A program made the position numbers and the translations under genes. The notes below the pieces were generated by a model. It did not search any database, had not been told where the DNA came from, and was given only the letters and a program-made list of their open reading frames with translations. Positions 53,101 through 64,000 of a stretch of DNA of 64,000 nt are shown here, in pieces. The number at the start of each line of letters is the position of its first letter. Position 1 is the stretch's first letter. Source of the DNA: Patagioenas fasciata (lineage: Eukaryota > Chordata > Aves > Columbiformes > Columbidae); contig NC_092520.1 of the NCBI RefSeq assembly GCF_037038585.1, positions 8,572,501 through 8,636,500 on the forward strand, read 5' to 3'.

Positions 53101-56086
53101 CTTTTTACTGAAATCAGAAGTATTGAGTAGCATGCTTGATGTAAGATTAGTTGTAGAAATTATGAGTTTTTTAAATTTCATTTTTAAAAGAATCAATCAG
53201 TAAAATGCATTTCTACTATTGTAGCTAATTTCTGTCAATCAGAAACCCAGTTAAACACAGAGGTTGTGTGACATTTTACCTACCAATACATAAATGATAC
53301 CTTAAGCTCTGATATTATATACCAGAAAAAAAAAAAAATAATGCTTCCAGTAACTACAGAAGTGTTGGATCACATAATAAACTTCTGACCTAAATTCTAT
53401 AGGAAATGTAACATCCTAAAAGACAACACAGCTGCAGAAATGAAGTTTAGAGTATGTGACGGGGAACAGCTGAGTACCACGAAACTTGAGAGGAAAAATG
53501 GCAGGCTTAAAAACACTCAAAAAAGGAACAATACAAAGGATAGCTGATTCTTCCATCCAGATATTCTAGTGACTTAAGTATAAAATCATGGAGAAACAGG
53601 ACTGAATTCTCACACCCTTCATGATAATTCAACAGTAATTATCCTTATAGTGTTTGAACTGCATCAGAATCTTGTAGTGATGGTTCAAACTGCCCTTTTG
53701 TTCACTGTTTTAGAGGGAAAGGCTCTGCACAGGTCAGCAGCTGTGTCTCTTTCCTGTGGTCTCTTAACATGCTCTTTTCTCATTCCTGGTGAGTTTAGCC
53801 AATGATACATTTTGATCAGGTTCATCCTACGCAGCTTTGGGCACTTAACAAAATATATTTGGGGGTGCTGACTCCTCTGCTCTTCCCTGCTCTCAGAATT
53901 AAGGTCATATCAGGACTTTTCATTTGATCAATTTGGAGTGTTATTATGTTTGAGGGCTCTAAATTAGAAATTAATGCATCTGTTAAGCACTGTTCAGCCC
54001 AATTCTGTATTTCTTTCTGGATTGCTATCCTCCTTATCTTAATTTTCTTCTTAATCAGCGAAGACTAAGCTCCTAAACTGGGCTTTTCAATAAAACACTC
54101 AAAAATAAGATAGGATGAATACAAAAGGGATAATACGCATGCATTTTTTTAATTATGTATAGCCATCTAAATGTTAGATGAAGTCACTGGGCATAACCAG
54201 TTCCAGAGTTTCCATTTCATTGTTTTCTGTGCTGTCCTGAAGCGACTGTGCAACACGTGGTAGATTTCCTTTTCACATAACCATTTGTTTTATTCTTGAT
54301 GACACTGAATAAAGTCACTGTGTAGCAGTGAAGCTTTCTTACTACACGAAGAGAAGAATCAGTATGTTTTAAGTCACATATTTTTTAGCTCATTGTTTAA
54401 TTATGGAGATTTCTTGAGAAGATGCAGAGATTTACACCATCAATATAAGGTATGATTCCACTGTAGATTTACCTTGCATCGTTACTGAAGTGTTCTGTAC
54501 TCCACTACTGTCAATTGTTTCATAGGAGTTCATGCTTCTGTTTCATAGAAGTTGACACATTTTAGTTTGGCTTTATTGGAAAAATATTGTTTTGTCACAT
54601 AGATGCCATCCCAGCTTGCAGTGACAACTGACATAATCAAAAAAGTACAGTAGAATTCTGTGTATTTTAAAATGTCTGCCAAATAATTGTTGAGTTCAGA
54701 ACAGTGGAATAGAGAGGGCTTTTAATTTTTACAAGTGCTGCTCCTGGTAAGGTTAGGAGAAGTCTTATCATTTTTATCTACTAAAGCAAAGCCAAAGGTT
54801 ACCTTTTTATCTTGGGTAATAGCTACAGCACTTAAAATGAAAGAAGGAGCTTTTGCAGACAAAGAGCCCCAATTATTTCTTTCCGAATTTCAGAGAACAC
54901 TGAGAGCTTTCAGATCTCTTTTTGATAACTGATTTAAGTGCTTGCTTCAGACTGATGATACTTTTTATCTTATTAATATAGGTATCACTTCTACTACTGT
55001 ACTGGCTCATTTTCTCTAGCTTAAGGGATACTAAAGACTGCATAGCAAACTTTGGCATTTGAGGAGGGGGAGTTTAATGTGACGTTAAGTAGATGTTTTG
55101 TTAATTTATGATCACTTAAAACCTTCAAAATATTTTTGATTTCATGCTAAGAAGTGGTTTTTTTGTAACTCCAAAGTGTTTTCAACAAAATTGTTTTTCC
55201 ACAGTTTGAACAGAACCTTGAAGAATTTCTTATGGTCTTTTAAGTCTTATGATCTCATGAGCTATGAATTTACTTCTGGTTTTGGGTGTTATTCTCCTTC
55301 TGTGTTATAAGCTTTTTTTTGAATCCTGATCTAAAACAGAACAAAATGAGGCAACTTAAAAAAGAGAGTGGTAGAAAAATGAAGAAGCAGGTAAACTTTC
55401 CCAAACCTAGATTTAACAATTTAGGTTCTCTAATTTAAGTGCTTCACTTCATGTTACTTTAGCACACTATCACTTACCACAGGTATAAATAGAAAACCAC
55501 AACTGAAATTAAATATCACTTTTTGTGAAGTGCCTTTGCTTGAAGGGACTTGTATTTCATCCAATTAGCAGAAAGTGCTCTGTCAAGCACTAATACATAA
55601 TCTCCCAGTTTTAAGATAGTGATTCAAAAAACATCACTTAGAAGTTAACATCACTGAAAGGCATGATTTCGCTGCAGGGTAGGATTGTCTAATGTAAGAA
55701 TATGTGACTGTCTGCATAGTTTATTGCATGAAAATTACTTTCTCTTGAAAGTCATAAAATTAGAGAGCTCTGTGATATTGCTATAAAAGCCACTGCTGTT
55801 TTTCAAAAATATTTTGACATATTAGTGTTGCTAATGCCCGATGGAGAAAAAGCGGCAGGTTATATCTGCACCTTCATATTTCACAGGCTGAGCATCTTGT
55901 TCTGTAATTTAAGTGATGATATGTGCATGCTGCTGTAATTATCACATTCTGCTTTATGGCACAAATAAGATATTAAATGTATTAGCTGCCTTTGGTCACT
56001 ACAGACTTACCATCTCATTTGTATAAATTACCACATATGAAATATTGCTTTTAAATGATCATTCTGTAGAGTGGCTCCTATTTCTG

Positions 56087-56104
56087 AAAAAAAAAAAAAA
56101 AAAA
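56087..56104. repeat. A18 homopolymer
   Basis: Eighteen consecutive A residues, about 60 bp upstream of duplicate copy A. It could be the tail of an unrecognised retroposed sequence, but nothing supports this. Confidence 0.9.
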
Positions 56105-56164
56105 GTAGTGCCTATTTATTGTAGTCTCATATAATCATAGTCATTATTATTGAAGTGGCACTTC

Positions 56165-56330
56165 AATTCTAGTATTTCAGGCTTTAGCTACCATCTCTTT
56201 ATCTTCAGCAGAGAAGGTAATTCTGTCATGGTTTTTTGTTACAATTACAGTTAAATGGCAAGGAGATGGTGGTATCAAATTGTTGTCTCATTGGATCAAA
56301 ATCAACCATCTAAGTAGTCAATTGATAAAG
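56165..56330. repeat. Diverged duplicate pair, copy A
   Basis: The best part (56212-56311) aligns to 57072-57168 at about three-quarters identity with few gaps. Shared landmarks are GAAGGTAATTCTGTCAT against GAAAGTAAATCTGTCAT, then TTTGTTAC, ATGGCA, AGATGGT, TCAAATTGTT and CCATCT. Weaker similarity extends on both sides (TATTTCAG near 56173, CAATTGATAAA near 56320). It is not CR1. It could be a local tandem duplication or two copies of an ancient repeat. Confidence 0.65.
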
Positions 56331-57019
56331 TAATGAATCTCCAGACAAACAAAGATAATTTCAAATGCAATTTAAAAGCCAGCTAGCTGGTTGGTTGGTT
56401 ATCTCACCTAAAACCAGAGCTGTCCTGTGAGCTGCAGGATATCACCTTTTTGAAGTCTTACATTTTTGTGATAATTCCTATTTCCCTCTTTTGTGTTTCA
56501 CTCTCATTTTTAGCAGTAAAGGAATAAACAATTCTACTTGGAAGACTGTGTAGCAATTTTATATACATATATTTGTTTTATTTTGTTTTTCCCTCGAAAA
56601 CATTCAGTTCTTAAAGACTCTCCAAGCAGTTCTAAGAACCCTGGGTTAATATGCAAAATGAACATCTAATCTCATAGTAGATTTTAAGTATCAATTTCCA
56701 GAAATCATTCACAAAGGATGAGGTTTCTACCAAAATGAGTAGTACTTTCTGCAACTCCATCCCACTAACTATTTCTGAAGTGGTGCAGTGGCAATTTCAA
56801 AGTGCAGGGCTGTACTTTAATAGCCAATTGAGATGGCTATAAATACCCAGCACTGCACATTAAGATCATTACTAAATTGCTTCAGCAATACTTACTGATG
56901 AGGCAGCTTCAACAGAACACGATTCATCTTAATGAACTGTGGTTGCAATAGAGCAAAAGGAACAGCACGGGGAAAGAAAGATGTGCAGGTGGGCTTGGGT
57001 GCTGGAAGGCTTGAGATTT

Positions 57020-57207
57020 TATTTCAAGACAAATAAGCCTTGGCTAGTTTCTTATCATCCTCACTGGAGAAAGAAAGTAAATCTGTCATCTTGTTTGTTA
57101 CGATTGCGGCTGAATGGCAGAAGATGGTCATCTCAAATTGTTTGCACGTCAGGGCAAATTCAGCCATCTTTGGAGCCAAGTAGACCATTGACATTTCAAC
57201 TGATAAA
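57020..57207. repeat. Diverged duplicate pair, copy B
   Basis: This is the partner of 56165-56330 in the same orientation, about 860 bp downstream. It lies in a chance open frame (56939-57292) that copy A does not share, so coding is not supported. Confidence 0.65.
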
Positions 57208-57521
57208 ATCTTCTGTGCTTGTCCTTTCTGAATTACGTAGAAATTTTGCTTTATTATGCAGTTGCCTGGATAGTGCCATCAGCTGTGACTAGAGACAGGA
57301 AGCAATGTGGTGTAGCAATGTGACATTCTCATGAGATGCCAATCCTTTTGTTGCGGTCAAAGTTACTTTCCATGACTTTTGCTGAGAATCAAGAGCAGTT
57401 AGCAGGACTGACTAGATTTCTCCTGATGCTGGTTTTGTCACCTTGACAGGTGTAACTTCACACTGGAAATTTGAGAGGAGGAAGATGTTGCATTTTCTTT
57501 TCTTCGTCCACTTCCTTTACC

Positions 57522-57924
57522 CATATGAGGAAAGGCTGAGGGAGCTGGGTCTCTTTAGCTTGGAGGAGAGCAGACTGAGGGGTGACCTCATTAATGTTTA
57601 CAGATATATAAAGGGTGAGTGTCACGAGGATGGAGCCAGGCTCTTCTCGGTGACAACCAATGGTAGGACAAGGGGTAATGGGTTCAAACTGGAACACAAG
57701 AGGTTCCACTTAAACTTGAGAAGAAACTTCTTCTCAGTGAGGGTGACAGAGCCTGGCCCAGGCTGCCCAGGGAGGCTGTGGAGTCTCCTTCTCTGCAGAC
57801 ATTCAAACCCGCCTGGACACCTTCCTGTGGAACCTCAGCTGGGTGTTCCTGCTCCGGCAGGGGGATTGGACTGGATGAGCTTTCGAGGTCCCTTCCAATC
57901 CCTGACATTCTGTGATTCTGTGAT
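57522..57924 (+). mobile_element. CR1 LINE fragment, sense, well preserved
   Basis: About 400 bp, 5'-truncated, with [20 protein letters not shown] (end of ORF2) followed by the complete 3' UTR, ending TTCCAATCCCTGACATTCTG TGATTCTGTG. A 176-codon open frame here (57443-57973) is a chance extension across the repeat. It is the most intact 3' end of its subfamily here and serves as the reference for the internal deletions at 8.4 and 15.1 kb. Confidence 0.93.
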
Positions 57925-60900
57925 ACAGAGAGAAATGGCTTTTAATTTCTATGCTCAGCTGTTGGATCAGTAAGGGATGCATCTCCAGATTTGGGTCATA
58001 TGGCTCACTTCTGGGTGAGAATAAAGCAGAGCATTTTAAAAAAATCTGTGATTTATTCTGTCCTTGTGAACACACTTCAAAGGAAGTCACTTGCTAAATG
58101 GATTTCCCAGTTATATACTGATCTCTAGGGCATCGCTGAAAAGTGTCTTGCAACGTCTTTTGTCTCGGTCTTGTATGGAAAATGGTGGTGTCTGTGCTTA
58201 GGGATGTTATTTGACACTGCTGCCTTTTTCTCTGTGACATTTTTAAAAATCTCAAGGACTTGTCTCCCCCACTAAATTATATTCTTTTTTGTCTGTGACA
58301 AGTGTTATACAAATTCCCAGTGAATCTTGGTCAACTTCTTTTCCAATTCAAAAATTTTTTCCTAACCAAACGTAAAATAATTACAGTAGGTCTCATAATT
58401 TTGTTGTTATAACATGCCTTTGTACTAATTTTTTCCTTTAGATTATAAATTTTTGGGTCAGGAATAATTTCCCCCCCATTCTAGAGTGTTGTGTGAGAGT
58501 TAAAAGGAGAGTTCCCTTTCGTTATGTTTGCCATTGCTTTTTTCATCAGGCAAATACAAGAAAGAGAGGAGATGCAGCTAACAATGTAACAGAGTGTTAA
58601 ATGTCTCACCAGTATTTCCAGATACGCAATAAATCAAAAGATGAGGAAGGAGAATGGCTTCATTTACTAAACTACTGGGCCGGGTGTGGGAAGAAGTCCT
58701 TCTGTAGACAGGAGGACAGTATCTTTTTTCTGTTTTCTTTGTGGAGGAGTAGGAATTTTCTAAGTAGTGGCAGTCTTCTTGGCCTGTTTTCGCTATCTGT
58801 ATGTTCCTTGGGTTAAATTACACAGGTAAGTTTTAGAGAATGATCATGCTTCATCCGTCATCACTTTAATAAATACAGAATTATATGACAGCAATTGCTG
58901 TGAGCCTGATGTGACATCCTGATGCAAGAGAAGATACAGTGAGGCTTTAGAGTCCTACGTGGAATATGTTCAGTGACACAACATCTGTCACTTGCAACTG
59001 AGTAGGCTGAAAATCCTTATAGTCACTTCTTTGTAGAGCTTCATCCTTTTTCAAAGACGTGCAAATTAACCAGGTGAAATTACAGTAGAGTGATTTCATC
59101 CTTTATTGTTCAGTTAGTTATCTACATACCAAGTTCTGTCTTTGTGATAGTTTTTTAGATATCCATCTCTTTCTCAATAAATCTGCTGTCTGGAAGACAA
59201 CAGGCATCAGCAAAATATTGCAGTGCCACCGTTCGAAGAATAAAATGTATTTAATTAATTTTTTATAGCCTGGGGAGCTGTAGCTATTCATTTTTCTTGT
59301 GTTCCTGTCTCTTTTTTTGCTGTAATCTTAAGCGAAGGCAGATACTATTTTAACTCTTATGAGAAAGACATTAGAGATTCTGATGGTGAAGTGACAAAGC
59401 TGGGTGAAGATTCAGAGAGTCAAGTGATATAGTAAAAAAAAAAAAAATCAGTCTTCAGCCTATTTAATAAATATTCTAGATTGTCAATATTGTCCTTTTC
59501 TTTCCACTGGCTGAAAAATAAAAAAGGAGGACTTACATTAAAGCATCTCTGAACATCTGAAGGGGATAGCTGGTTTAGAAGCCAGATTTTGAATTATTTA
59601 ATTGCAAATAGGCATTCATCTGACTGTTTCCCATACTATATTCTTGTCCTTTTTGCAGGTCTGTCATCCTTTTTTTGCTTTCAGTATTCTGAAGTTTAGC
59701 TAAAATTGTATTTAGCCTTAATGAAAATAAAAGAAATAATGTAGCTTGGGTTCTTTTCAGGTGACTTGGCTAAAAAGTGACAACTAGATCTCATGATTTG
59801 GCAAAAAGGAAATTTCCCCATAGTATTTTACCTAAAACGTCTAATTTGCTATTTTAGATAATTTGTCCAATAGCTTGGAAAACAGCTTTTTCTTCATCAG
59901 TTTGTTTGTTTTCTTTCTTTAAATATGATATTAATATTCCTAGAGATGGCAGCTTTTCTTTTGGAGTTTAGATAGAAGAAGGTCCTTTGCTATTTGCCAT
60001 GGAACAAGTGGTCTGTGCAGATGACCATACTTTCCAGTTGGGCCGTCTTAAGGACTACGAAGCCCAGGCACTGGGACTCCTGTGCACAAAAGCTCTGGTA
60101 CTGCATGTGTTGCATCAGTGACATGTTCAAAGGACGGCTGATTTGGACATGTAGAGGTTCCTGTATTGCAGACACAGTGAGACAAAGCTTCCTGCAGAAG
60201 CAAAGTCAAGTCTTGCTGTGTCAAAGACTTGTGCTCCCTGACACATCGGCAGCTGCTCTTCAACCCTTCTCTTGAGTGAACAGTAAAGCTGTGTGATCTG
60301 TGAGAGACTATCCCTTCCTTCCCTTTGTTTGCAGAGACTCATTTAACATTGTTTCATTCAGGAATTCTGCCACAAGCGATATACTTTTCTCAACATGAAG
60401 CATTTGGTGTGCTTGGTAAATGAAAGAAAATCCTGTTACCTCTTCCAGGGTATATTTTTGTCTGACTTTGAGAAAGGCAAGGAGACTGCTTAATGTTTAT
60501 GGGTTTAGTGTCTCATTTCTGAGACAAATGCGACTCTGAAAGCTTAAAACGGCAAATTATATCTGCAGAGAGAACCTCCTGTGAAACCAGAAACACTAAT
60601 TACAATACCCAAAGTATTCCAAGACCACAAAGCCCCATGTTCAGTATCCCAGATGCTGGCTTCTGAATTTTCAGTAGTGATTTATATGAAGAAATAGGAA
60701 ACCTTCTCTTAAATTCTTTAGAGAGAATGTTCTCCAGTCATTGAGAGGAAGAAACAGTAGAAAAGCAAGATTTTAGAGGCAAATGAATGTAAAAAAGGAT
60801 ACAATGAGACAAAAAGTGTTTAAGATATGATAAAAGATATGTTGCATAAGCTAAAAGAACAATATCCTCAAGGCACACTTGAAGTTTTTATTTTGGAAAG

Positions 60901-62172
60901 TGATATTTGCAAATAAGGACATAACAGACTTTGTTTTCTTTTTTTAACCCTAAGCTATGTTCAGGTTTTTGTGTGTAGAATTTCTTATAAAATCAATAAA
61001 AAGACCTACAACAGAGAGACCTGAAATGAGCAAACATAAATTTACAGCAAATAATTTAGTAAAAAAGTTGTTTAATGCAGGCACTATTACATTTTATATA
61101 GGGAAACTGAAAAATTAACTCAGTGTAAATGGTAGGCCAAGGGTAAATCTTATCCACAGCCAGGTAAGATGTGTATAATTTCTAAATTCTAATAATTATC
61201 AAATGCCATAGCCAAAATTTCTGACAGATATTTTAAAGTAATATTTTAAAATTCTGTTATAGCAAATCACATCCCCTCTTTAAGGCAGTGAAAATAATTG
61301 TAGTTTAGGATTGTACTATGTAGTTACAGAGAGATGTTGAGATGGCAGGTGCTTCTGAGACAAGATATAAAAAGTGCCTACCTTCTTGCTGGCATCTGTT
61401 TTCACAGAAAGGTCATTTGTGATAAGGCTGTTATGATTAAAGCCAGCAACAGAGGGATGAGACCTCGGCCTCAAATGAAGAAGATACTGGCCAGGCAGCA
61501 CTTAAAGAAGTCAGATATTTTTGTACCTGCAAGTCCTAATGGTCATGATCCCAGACAGAAACTTCGCTGGTGAGATATGAGTGCTGAAAATGATCGGTTT
61601 TTAACACTTGTGTGAAGAAGGTAAATTGAAAGACTAGAAAGGGTAAGCAGAAAACTTAGCTTAGTTGGAATGAACAAAAGGGCCCAAGGGACTCTAAAGC
61701 CATTAGTTTGCTTTCAGAACCCCAGAATACTAGAACAGGCAGTAAATCTCTCTACAAGCACCTAGAAAAACATTTGAAGAGTAATGATTAGCAGAGGATG
61801 CCATACTCCTCTTTTGCAACTCTTTTTCATGTTTTTCTCAGGTGATACCATGTGCTGGGAGGGTTTAACACTAAAAGTGGTGTGAAAAAGAAAACAACAA
61901 AAAAAAAAGGTGTAATTTAGCAGAGACAACTACAAGGGGCCTTAAGCAGAAATAACCAAATAATCTAGTAAACAGCACTTAACAGAAGACTGTCAAGACA
62001 GCAGTCCTGTAGAAGAGTATCTAGAACTTGATTAGCTGTAGCAGCTTGTCTTTACGTGTCATGCTGTGGTAAAACGTTCAGATGCTATATTGGGATTTAT
62101 AAATTGAGATATGGTTTATAACAGATACGACCAATGCTTTCATCCTTCACAGGTAAAGCTTTGAGCTTTCCA

Positions 62173-62646
62173 CTTCAAGAAAGGTGTAGACCAGTTGGAG
62201 GGAAGTTGGAAGGACTCCAGGGGAAAGCTGTAAAAATCATCAGAGATTTACAAAGCCTGTCCTACTAGGGAAGAATGAGTGATCTGAAGTCATTTATCTG
62301 AAATACCAAAGACTTAGAGGAGAGTTATGGGCCCCTGATAACAATCTTCTTGCCTTGCAGCACATCTTTGAAGAGTGAGTTTGCTCTGTGTGCCCCCTAG
62401 GGAGGACGGGGAACAAAATTTAACAGACAAATTACAATAAGTGAGATTTGGACTGGATTTAGGACAAGTGAGGATTGTGATGTGATGGATTGCCAGGGAG
62501 GTAACCTGGTCTGTAACATGGGAAATATCCAGGTGTGCTGAATAGATATTTTTTAGCCACAATGGTACTATAGTTGGTTCAGCCTCAAGTCAAGAAGACA
62601 GAGTAAATGATCCATTGAGTTTCTTCCAGCCCCAAGATTCAGTGAG
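62173..62646 (+). mobile_element. Ancient CR1-like fragment, sense
   Basis: CTTCAAGAAAGGTGTAGACC, CATCAGAGATTTACAAAGCC and GGAGAGTTATGGGCC fit the layout of an old CR1 ORF2 end and 3' UTR. They are followed by TTTGGACTGGATTTAGGAC and TTCTTCCAGCCCCAAGATTC near the tail. Divergence is high and the boundaries are uncertain. Assignment is by recalled pattern. Confidence 0.6.
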
Positions 62647-62771
62647 CATAACAATATTTTCTTTTTTCACTGCAGTATAAAAGCAAACAGTAAGCTTAAG
62701 GATATTTAAGTCCTGCACCTGCAGAAATAAAAAGGGTGTCTTCCAGACAAAAGACACAGATTTTTCCTTTG

Positions 62772-62776
62772 CTTGT
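62772..62776. repeat. Target-site duplication CTTGT, left copy
   Basis: A five-base direct repeat flanks the solo LTR; it is identical to 63551-63555. Confidence 0.75.
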
Positions 62777-63550
62777 TGTCACCATGTAAAGTTGGGATGG
62801 AACTTAAGGAGAATGACAGATGGTCCTTATTAACACCTTCCTGCCCCAGAAGAGAATATGAAAGGAGAAAAGGGAGAGAGACTTATGAGTTCAAAAAGTA
62901 AAACAGCTTTAATAAAACAGTAATAATAAATATTTATGATAATAAAATAAAAAAAATATTTACAAGCCAAATATTGAGCAGAATTGCACATCACAGTTGT
63001 TCTCACCACTGACACTGCAGGGCAGGGACCAGGAAGTCCTGGAATGGATCCAGCAACAGACAGGAACTGGATTCATGAATGAATGGATCTGGATCAGGAT
63101 CAGAGGCAGAAGAACGGGCAGAATCTTCCTCAGATGCCAACCATAAAAGAAGAGAGAGCGACCTCCACAATCTCTCAGTTTTAAGCTGAGAATAACATGT
63201 ATGGGAAAGGATACTTCGTTGGTCACTTTTTGGCCACCTGTTCTGTCTGTTCCTCCCTGCAGGTGAAACCCTAATATGGTGCTTTCACTTGTGGAACATA
63301 AGAGATTAAATTGTGACCTTTTGTTACTACTGGTTATACTTATTTCAAGTATAACTAGGGGCCTTTCTGCATAACATTCTTATTGTTACCTTGGTAGCAT
63401 CTATAAACATCGGTTGATATCAATCCAAGTAGCAGGCGCTGTCTGACAAATGTGTTCAATTTCAGAAAGGGCAGTTACTTAGAAGAAACTTAAATAAGAG
63501 GAAAAATCACTGACAAGATAATTTGTTCTGTCCTGGTTCAAACCAGGACA
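62777..63550 (-). mobile_element. Solo LTR of an endogenous retrovirus, ERVL-like, antisense
   Basis: This 774-bp element starts TGTCACC and ends GGACA on the + strand. Read on the minus strand it runs TGTCCTGG to GGTGACA, the TG...CA ends of an LTR with imperfect terminal inverted repeats. The 5-bp sequence CTTGT lies immediately outside both ends (62772-62776 and 63551-63555), a target-site duplication. On the minus strand an ATTAAA polyadenylation-type signal lies at 62908-62913. The start TGTCCTGGTT and the overall layout resemble avian ERVL-type LTRs. No gag, pol or env follows, so this is a recombined solo LTR. Open frames inside it are by-products. Family assignment is from memory. Confidence 0.82.
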
Positions 63551-63555
63551 CTTGT
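63551..63555. repeat. Target-site duplication CTTGT, right copy
   Basis: A five-base direct repeat flanks the solo LTR; it is identical to 62772-62776. Confidence 0.75.
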
Positions 63556-64000
63556 TCTCAACAGTAATTTAGTATTTTTGTTTTTCTTCTTTTTTTTTTG
63601 CTTTAGTTGTGGCTAGGAGGGCTGAAACATTTTTAGAAAATAAACTTCTCCACATATGAAAATATTGATGAATACTAGAACAGATAAACTGCAGTCTCGA
63701 TCTGCATTTATTTATTCACATTCAACTAGGACTTCTCTGGCTTTTCAACTTTTCTGTTTCTCACATCAGAATTATGCTCCTTAGGAAACATTTTGTTCAG
63801 GTGAGTGGCTGGTTCTTCACCAAAGGCTGTTCTCAAGCAGATCTCAGTATTTGGAGGCTGGTCAAGACTCCTTTGTCTTGGACCATACTAAGGCTTTTAA
63901 TAGTAAGACTTCATACAGAACAGTTTTGTCCAGCTTTAGGCAGAGCTGGGTTTCTTTGCACCTAAAATTGGTCCTGTGGGTTTTGGGTTCTACATTTGTG

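Larger units (their letters stand above)
49396..64000 (+). other. DLG2: DLG2 intron, 5' part (phase 1), downstream end outside the window
   Basis: This is the start of the intron after the PDZ1 exon. The next expected exon, which begins with a second GLGFSIAGG loop of PDZ2, was not found before the window ends, so the intron exceeds 14.6 kb. Apart from a TA/T tract near 50.1 kb, the duplicated pair near 56.2 and 57.1 kb, two CR1 copies and the solo LTR, the sequence is unremarkable AT-rich intron. No feature was recognised in 50124-56160 or 57925-62170. Confidence 0.85.

Noticed and set aside
57443..57973. 176-codon open frame as a host gene
   Set aside because: Most of it is CR1 ORF2 end and 3' UTR sequence read through by chance.
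62960..63226. 88-codon minus-strand open frame
   Set aside because: It lies wholly inside the solo LTR and does not resemble a retroviral protein.
63530..63549. tRNA T-arm-like sequence GGTTCAAACC
   Set aside because: No D-arm, anticodon arm or acceptor stem fits around it. It is the palindromic end of the solo LTR.

Overview
The window is vertebrate nuclear DNA, almost certainly from a bird. It is AT-rich and mostly noncoding, and it carries many CR1 LINE fragments ending in the ATTCTGTG/ATTCTATG tails typical of avian CR1, plus an LTR resembling avian ERVL-type endogenous retroviruses. The only protein-coding sequence I can support is two exons of one gene. They are read on the + strand and separated by a 22.6 kb intron, and together they encode most of a PDZ domain. 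The residues match the first PDZ domain of the membrane-associated guanylate kinase DLG2 (PSD-93/Chapsyn-110) better than those of DLG1 or DLG4. The window is therefore an internal slice of a very long DLG2 gene, with no gene end, tRNA, rRNA or CRISPR array visible.

Layout. 1-26461 is the 3' part of a phase-0 intron with CR1 copies at about 3.7-4.3, 8.4-8.5, 10.3-10.6, 14.6-15.3 and 20.3-20.9 kb. 26462-26586 is the first exon (N-terminal half of PDZ1, with the GLGF loop). 26587-49225 is a phase-2 intron. It holds a stack of three same-strand CR1 copies at 29.9-31.3 kb, one of which lies inside an older copy. It also holds an inverted CR1 at 31.5-31.8 kb, a CpG-enriched GC-rich block at about 36.7-37.9 kb and another CR1 at 42.2-42.7 kb. 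49226-49395 is the second exon (C-terminal half of PDZ1, with the class-I histidine of helix alpha-B). 49396-64000 is the start of a phase-1 intron with a diverged local duplication (56.2 and 57.1 kb), CR1 copies at 57.5-57.9 and 62.2-62.6 kb, and an antisense solo LTR at 62777-63550 with a 5-bp target-site duplication.

How it works together. DLG2 is a postsynaptic scaffold whose PDZ domains bind C-terminal tails of channels and receptors. The two exons must be joined by splicing to give the domain, and the phases (2 into 2) fit exactly. The rest is intronic. The observations most worth follow-up are the CpG-rich intronic block, which could be an alternative promoter or another regulatory element, the unexplained duplicated pair at 56.2/57.1 kb, the nested CR1 insertion, and the solo LTR.
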